From RUG12519 sp045649685 (lineage in GTDB: Bacteria > Bacillota > Clostridia > Oscillospirales > Ruminococcaceae): 64,000 nt of DNA. The stretch lies in assembly GCA_045649685.1 (NCBI GenBank), contig JAZRQJ010000005.1, forward strand, positions 1 through 64,000, given 5' to 3'. This document shows positions 61,249-64,000 of the stretch, piece by piece. Position numbers and translations under genes: made by a program. Numbering within the stretch: the first letter of the stretch is position 1; each line of letters begins with the position of its first letter. The notes under the pieces were generated by a model. That model was not told the DNA's origin. It worked only from the letters and a program-made list of their open reading frames with translations, and did no database searches.

Positions 61249-62273
61249 GATGCATCATCCTCCTCTTTATTAGATTTGGTGTTTTCACCACTGTTTAAAT
61301 TTGAGGTTGATTCTATTAGATTAATAAAAATTTGTTCTAATGTTGTAGAATTATCTTTAAAGTATAGTATGGGTATATTATTTTCCATAAAGGTTTTAGA
61401 AATATCTAGATTTATCTGCCTTTTTACTAAAGGAATAAGGTTGATTTCAACAATATTGTTGTCCACTAAGGATATATTTTTTATTTTTACTATTTTTGAA
61501 ATTGCTTGCAATGATTTTTGAACAATTTCTTTACTGTTGCAACTTAGTTTTAAGTGATATTCGTTATCCATCTTGTTATTTTTTAGAATGTTTTTTTCTG
61601 TATCATTTGCGATTATTTTGCCGTGATTTATTATTATTATTCTATCACAAATAGCTTGTATTTCAGATAATATATGTGTTGATAATATTACGGTATGATC
61701 ATTAGATAGTGATTTTATTAGTTCTCTAGTTTGTACAATTTGAGATGGATCTAAACCGGAAGTTGGTTCGTCTAATATTAATACGGGTGGATTGCCCAAC
61801 AGAGCTTGAGCTATGCCAACTCTTTGACGATATCCTTTTGAGAGTTTACCAATTAATTTGTTCATATACTGCGATATTTTACAAGACTCACATACTCGAG
61901 CGATTTCTTCCTTAGAAGATTTTATTTTTTTTAGATCACAAACGAATTGTAAATATTCATTTACTGTCATATAATCATATAGTGGGGGATGTTCTGGTAA
62001 ATATCCTATACATTTTTTTGCGTTTTCGGAATCGTTAAAAATATCATGACCTGCTATTTCAACTGTGCCTTGAGTTGATGAAATATATCCAGTTAAAATA
62101 TTCATGGTTGTTGTTTTTCCAGCACCATTTGGCCCTAAAAATCCAATAATTTCTCCTTTTTTTATGGAAAAAGAAACATTTTCAATAGCAGTAAATTGGT
62201 TATATTTTTTAGTTATGTTTTTTACCACGATTAAATTTTCTGGTGAATTATTTGAGACATTTGTATTATTCAA
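61245..62273 (-). CDS. ABC transporter ATP-binding protein (GldA-like)
   Basis: A 342-residue ABC ATPase. Walker A is GPNGAGKTTTMNILTG, the signature is LSKGYRQRVGIAQAL, and Walker B is PVLILDEPTSGLDP. A C-terminal extension of about 110 residues is typical of ABC-2 drug/NosF-type ATPases. It is first gene of a four-gene operon with permease, GldG-like and DUF4340 proteins. AGGG before the ATG is a modest site. Confidence 0.92.
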   Translation of the reverse strand: MNNTNVSNNSPENLIVVKNITKKYNQFTAIENVSFSIKKGEIIGFLGPNGAGKTTTMNILTGYISSTQGTVEIAGHDIFNDSENAKKCIGYLPEHPPLYDYMTVNEYLQFVCDLKKIKSSKEEIARVCESCKISQYMNKLIGKLSKGYRQRVGIAQALLGNPPVLILDEPTSGLDPSQIVQTRELIKSLSNDHTVILSTHILSEIQAICDRIIIINHGKIIANDTEKNILKNNKMDNEYHLKLSCNSKEIVQKSLQAISKIVKIKNISLVDNNIVEINLIPLVKRQINLDISKTFMENNIPILYFKDNSTTLEQIFINLIESTSNLNSGENTKSNKEEDDAS

Positions 62274-62309
62274 TATTATCCCTTCTTCGATTTGTATGTT
62301 TTCGTTTGA

Positions 62310-62354
62310 AAAATAAAATCTTTAAATACTTTTGATATTTAAAGATTTTATTTT
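62310..62354 (-). terminator. Terminator of the DUF1015 gene
   Basis: Perfect 19-bp AT-rich stem, AAAATAAAATCTTTAAATA and its complement, with a seven-base loop. It lies between the DUF1015 stop and the ABC operon on the minus strand. Confidence 0.75.
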
Positions 62355-62397
62355 TTATTTTTCAAATATTTTTATATAACAATTTATTTTTCATTTT

Positions 62398-63648
62398 TTA
62401 GTCTAAAGAATAAAAAACGAGACCTGATACTGGGGTTGGAAAGAACAGTGTGCTTTTTGGAGGCATATTTTCTTTATTTTGTGATATATCTATTACCTCA
62501 TTTATTCTGGTGGCACTGAGAAATACGGCAAAGCATGCATCTCCATTGTCTACACATTGGCACGCTTTATTAGCAGATTGATTATATGTTATTTGTTCAG
62601 GTCCTATATTAAGCACTTTTTCAAAAAATAATTTATGTAAAACTGTAGTGTCAAGTTTATTATATGCATCGGATTGGTTGGATATTTCTTTCATAATGTC
62701 ATTATCTTTTAAAACTAGTACGCAATAACATTCATCAGCGTAAATTCCAAATGCATTTTTGTTTTCTCTTCTAAGACCAAACATTGTGTTTCTCGTGGAT
62801 TTAAGTGTTTTGCACTTAATTATATCAAAATACTGAGATGATCTCTCAAGCATATCATCACTATCAAACATATCTATGTTAGAAACAATTCTGTGGGTTG
62901 GTAGAATTGTAAGTGCTTGATCGTTTTGTTCAATGAAAAACGTCATAATAAAATTTGCTGGATGATCTTCTGTTATATTTTCGTTTTCTCTTAATTTTTC
63001 TCTGTATGAACATGCTGCTTTAAGTCTGTTGTGACCATCTGTAATGTAGTAAGTTTTATTGTTAAATAATTTTTCAAAGGTGCTTATTGTATCTGGGTCA
63101 CTAATTTTCCAAATTTTGTGCATTATATTATTCTGTTTTGCTTTTGCCAAATAATTCGATTTAGCTACTGTATAAATCATGTGTTTAATTTTATTTTCAT
63201 CATCATTGTATAGTACACAAATTGGACTAAACTCACAATTAGTTCTATCGAGTAATTCTATACGGTCAATTTCGTGTTCGCTAATAATACTTTTATGAGG
63301 TAGAATATAGGTTTCTTCTTTTTCTGGAAGTTTTAATCCACCAATTATGCCTTTTAATCTATATGTTTCGTTATTTACTTTATAAGAAATTTCATATATA
63401 TATATTGATGGTGTTTCATCAAATGTTAGAATTTTATTTTTAATCCATTCATCTAGTGTTTTCTTTGCTTCCTCATATGAACTAGGTAATTCTAAATTAA
63501 CTGCATTAAATTCATTTTTTAACTTTAATTCTTCTTTTTGTTCATCGGAAATCATATCATATGGTGGACAAACCACTCTAGATAAGTTGTTAGATTTTGT
63601 AGATTTGTCAGTGTAATATAAACCTCTAAATGGTTTAATTGTGCTCAT
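62398..63648 (-). CDS. DUF1015 family protein
   Basis: A 416-residue soluble protein of the DUF1015 family. It starts STIKPFRGLYYTDKS and has RVVCPPYDMISDEQ, YITDGHNRLKAACSYRE and ILPTHRIVSN, all characteristic segments. The function is unknown; in many Clostridia it lies near serine or aminotransferase genes. Here an aminotransferase starts divergently about 205 bases away. ATG 63648 follows GGAGG by eight bases; an ATG five codons earlier overlaps the site. Confidence 0.9.
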   Translation of the reverse strand: MSTIKPFRGLYYTDKSTKSNNLSRVVCPPYDMISDEQKEELKLKNEFNAVNLELPSSYEEAKKTLDEWIKNKILTFDETPSIYIYEISYKVNNETYRLKGIIGGLKLPEKEETYILPHKSIISEHEIDRIELLDRTNCEFSPICVLYNDDENKIKHMIYTVAKSNYLAKAKQNNIMHKIWKISDPDTISTFEKLFNNKTYYITDGHNRLKAACSYREKLRENENITEDHPANFIMTFFIEQNDQALTILPTHRIVSNIDMFDSDDMLERSSQYFDIIKCKTLKSTRNTMFGLRRENKNAFGIYADECYCVLVLKDNDIMKEISNQSDAYNKLDTTVLHKLFFEKVLNIGPEQITYNQSANKACQCVDNGDACFAVFLSATRINEVIDISQNKENMPPKSTLFFPTPVSGLVFYSLD

Positions 63649-63703
63649 CAGTAAATCCTCCATAACTTTTTATATTAATTTATTAGTAAAAAGTAACGAT
63701 ATT

Positions 63704-63731
63704 ATTATATCATAAATTTGTAATATGTAAA
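63704..63731 (-). promoter_or_regulatory. Promoter of the DUF1015 gene
   Basis: Minus strand: TTTACA (63726-63731), 16 bases, TATAAT (63704-63709). Confidence 0.6.
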
Positions 63732-63774
63732 GAAATTGGAGATGTTTTATAGTATATTAACTTTATATTTTGTT

Positions 63775-63803
63775 TTGCAAAAATAGCTAGCATATGATAA
63801 AAT
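63775..63803 (+). promoter_or_regulatory. Promoter of the aminotransferase gene
   Basis: TTGCAA (63775-63780), 17 bases, TAAAAT (63798-63803), about 50 bases before the ATG. Confidence 0.6.
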
Positions 63804-63852
63804 GATATTTAAATTTTTAAGTGTATGGTCTAGGAAAGTGGTGGGGATTTTT

Positions 63853-64000
63853 ATGAATTATTCTAGAATTATTTCAAATAAATTGCAGAAAATTGAGTGC
63901 TCCGGAATAAGAAAATTTTTTGATATAGTTAATAATACAGATGATGTTATTTCATTAGGAGTGGGTGAGCCAGATTTTAAAACTCCTGATAAAATTAGAA
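63853..64000 (+). CDS. Pyridoxal-phosphate aminotransferase class I/II (5' end only)
   Basis: The first 49 codons are present and the gene leaves the window. The segment GIRKFFDIVNNTDDVISLG followed by VGEPDFKTP is the standard N-terminal region of aspartate-type aminotransferases (the GEPDF loop lies in the active site). The substrate cannot be judged from this fragment. GTGGGGA lies before the ATG. Confidence 0.85.
   Translation, partial: MNYSRIISNKLQKIECSGIRKFFDIVNNTDDVISLGVGEPDFKTPDKIR

Noticed and set aside
58060..62273. Gliding motility genes
   Set aside because: Only the transporter-like part is present; no other gliding or type IX secretion genes are seen.

Overview
The window comes from a low-GC, Gram-positive-type genome, most likely a member of the Clostridia (Oscillospirales/Ruminococcaceae-like). 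This is inferred from the very AT-rich codon use, AGGAGG-type ribosome binding sites with many TTG/GTG starts, consensus sigma-A promoters, an hrcA-grpE-dnaK-dnaJ operon under a CIRCE operator, MecA, DUF4830, tRNAs with encoded CCA, and FtsEX next to M23/S41 peptidases. No rRNA, CRISPR array, phage or insertion sequence was recognised.

Layout. 1-3311 (-): 5' part of a large secreted beta-helix/Ig-like surface protein with a palindrome inside its promoter. 3850-7887: housekeeping genes (tRNA-Ser, an S1-domain protein, RluB-type pseudouridine synthase, NhaC antiporter, QueH). 7951-24030 (+): an approximately 16-kb peptide natural-product (RiPP) locus. It runs in order: STAS anti-anti-sigma protein, GH3-type adenylating enzyme, membrane SpoIIE-type phosphatase, RsbW-type kinase, a shortened HlyD-like protein, two NHLM-type ABC exporters (the first with a C39 leader peptidase), a radical SAM/SPASM maturase, eleven Nif11-type precursor peptides and an HExxH protein. 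24100-31174: P-type cation ATPase, split transketolase, small acetyltransferase, cytidylate-kinase-like protein and YjeM-type permease. 31349-43764: tRNA-Gly and tRNA-Cys, AroF, a transglutaminase lipoprotein, Rpe, MecA, a DUF4015 protein, phosphohexomutase, L31, YigZ, Dgt, DnaG, RpoD and DUF4830. 44037-50503: a CdaR-type regulator, FtsE, FtsX, two tandem EnvC/M23 paralogues and an S41 protease, forming a cell-wall remodelling set. 50548-57870 (-): heat-shock operon followed by NAD(P)HX repair and PrmA. 58060-62273 (-): a Gld-like ABC transporter with GldG and DUF4340 partners. 62398-63648: DUF1015 protein. 63853-64000: start of an aminotransferase.

The RiPP locus is the main point of interest. 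Eleven leaders share a Nif11-type fold ending in a double-glycine site (usually NVAGG) but carry very different, mostly cysteine-free cores. The C39 domain of the first exporter should cut after GG, and the two ABC proteins should export the cores. One radical SAM enzyme is the only obvious tailoring enzyme. A STAS/PP2C/kinase partner-switching set lies upstream in the same direction but has no sigma factor beside it. The precursor array shows recent evolution: a 92-bp tandem duplication that shifts the frame and rewrites one core, a 345-bp gene duplication giving two identical cores, and two copies of an RNA element with mutually exclusive pairings that bracket precursors 6-9.
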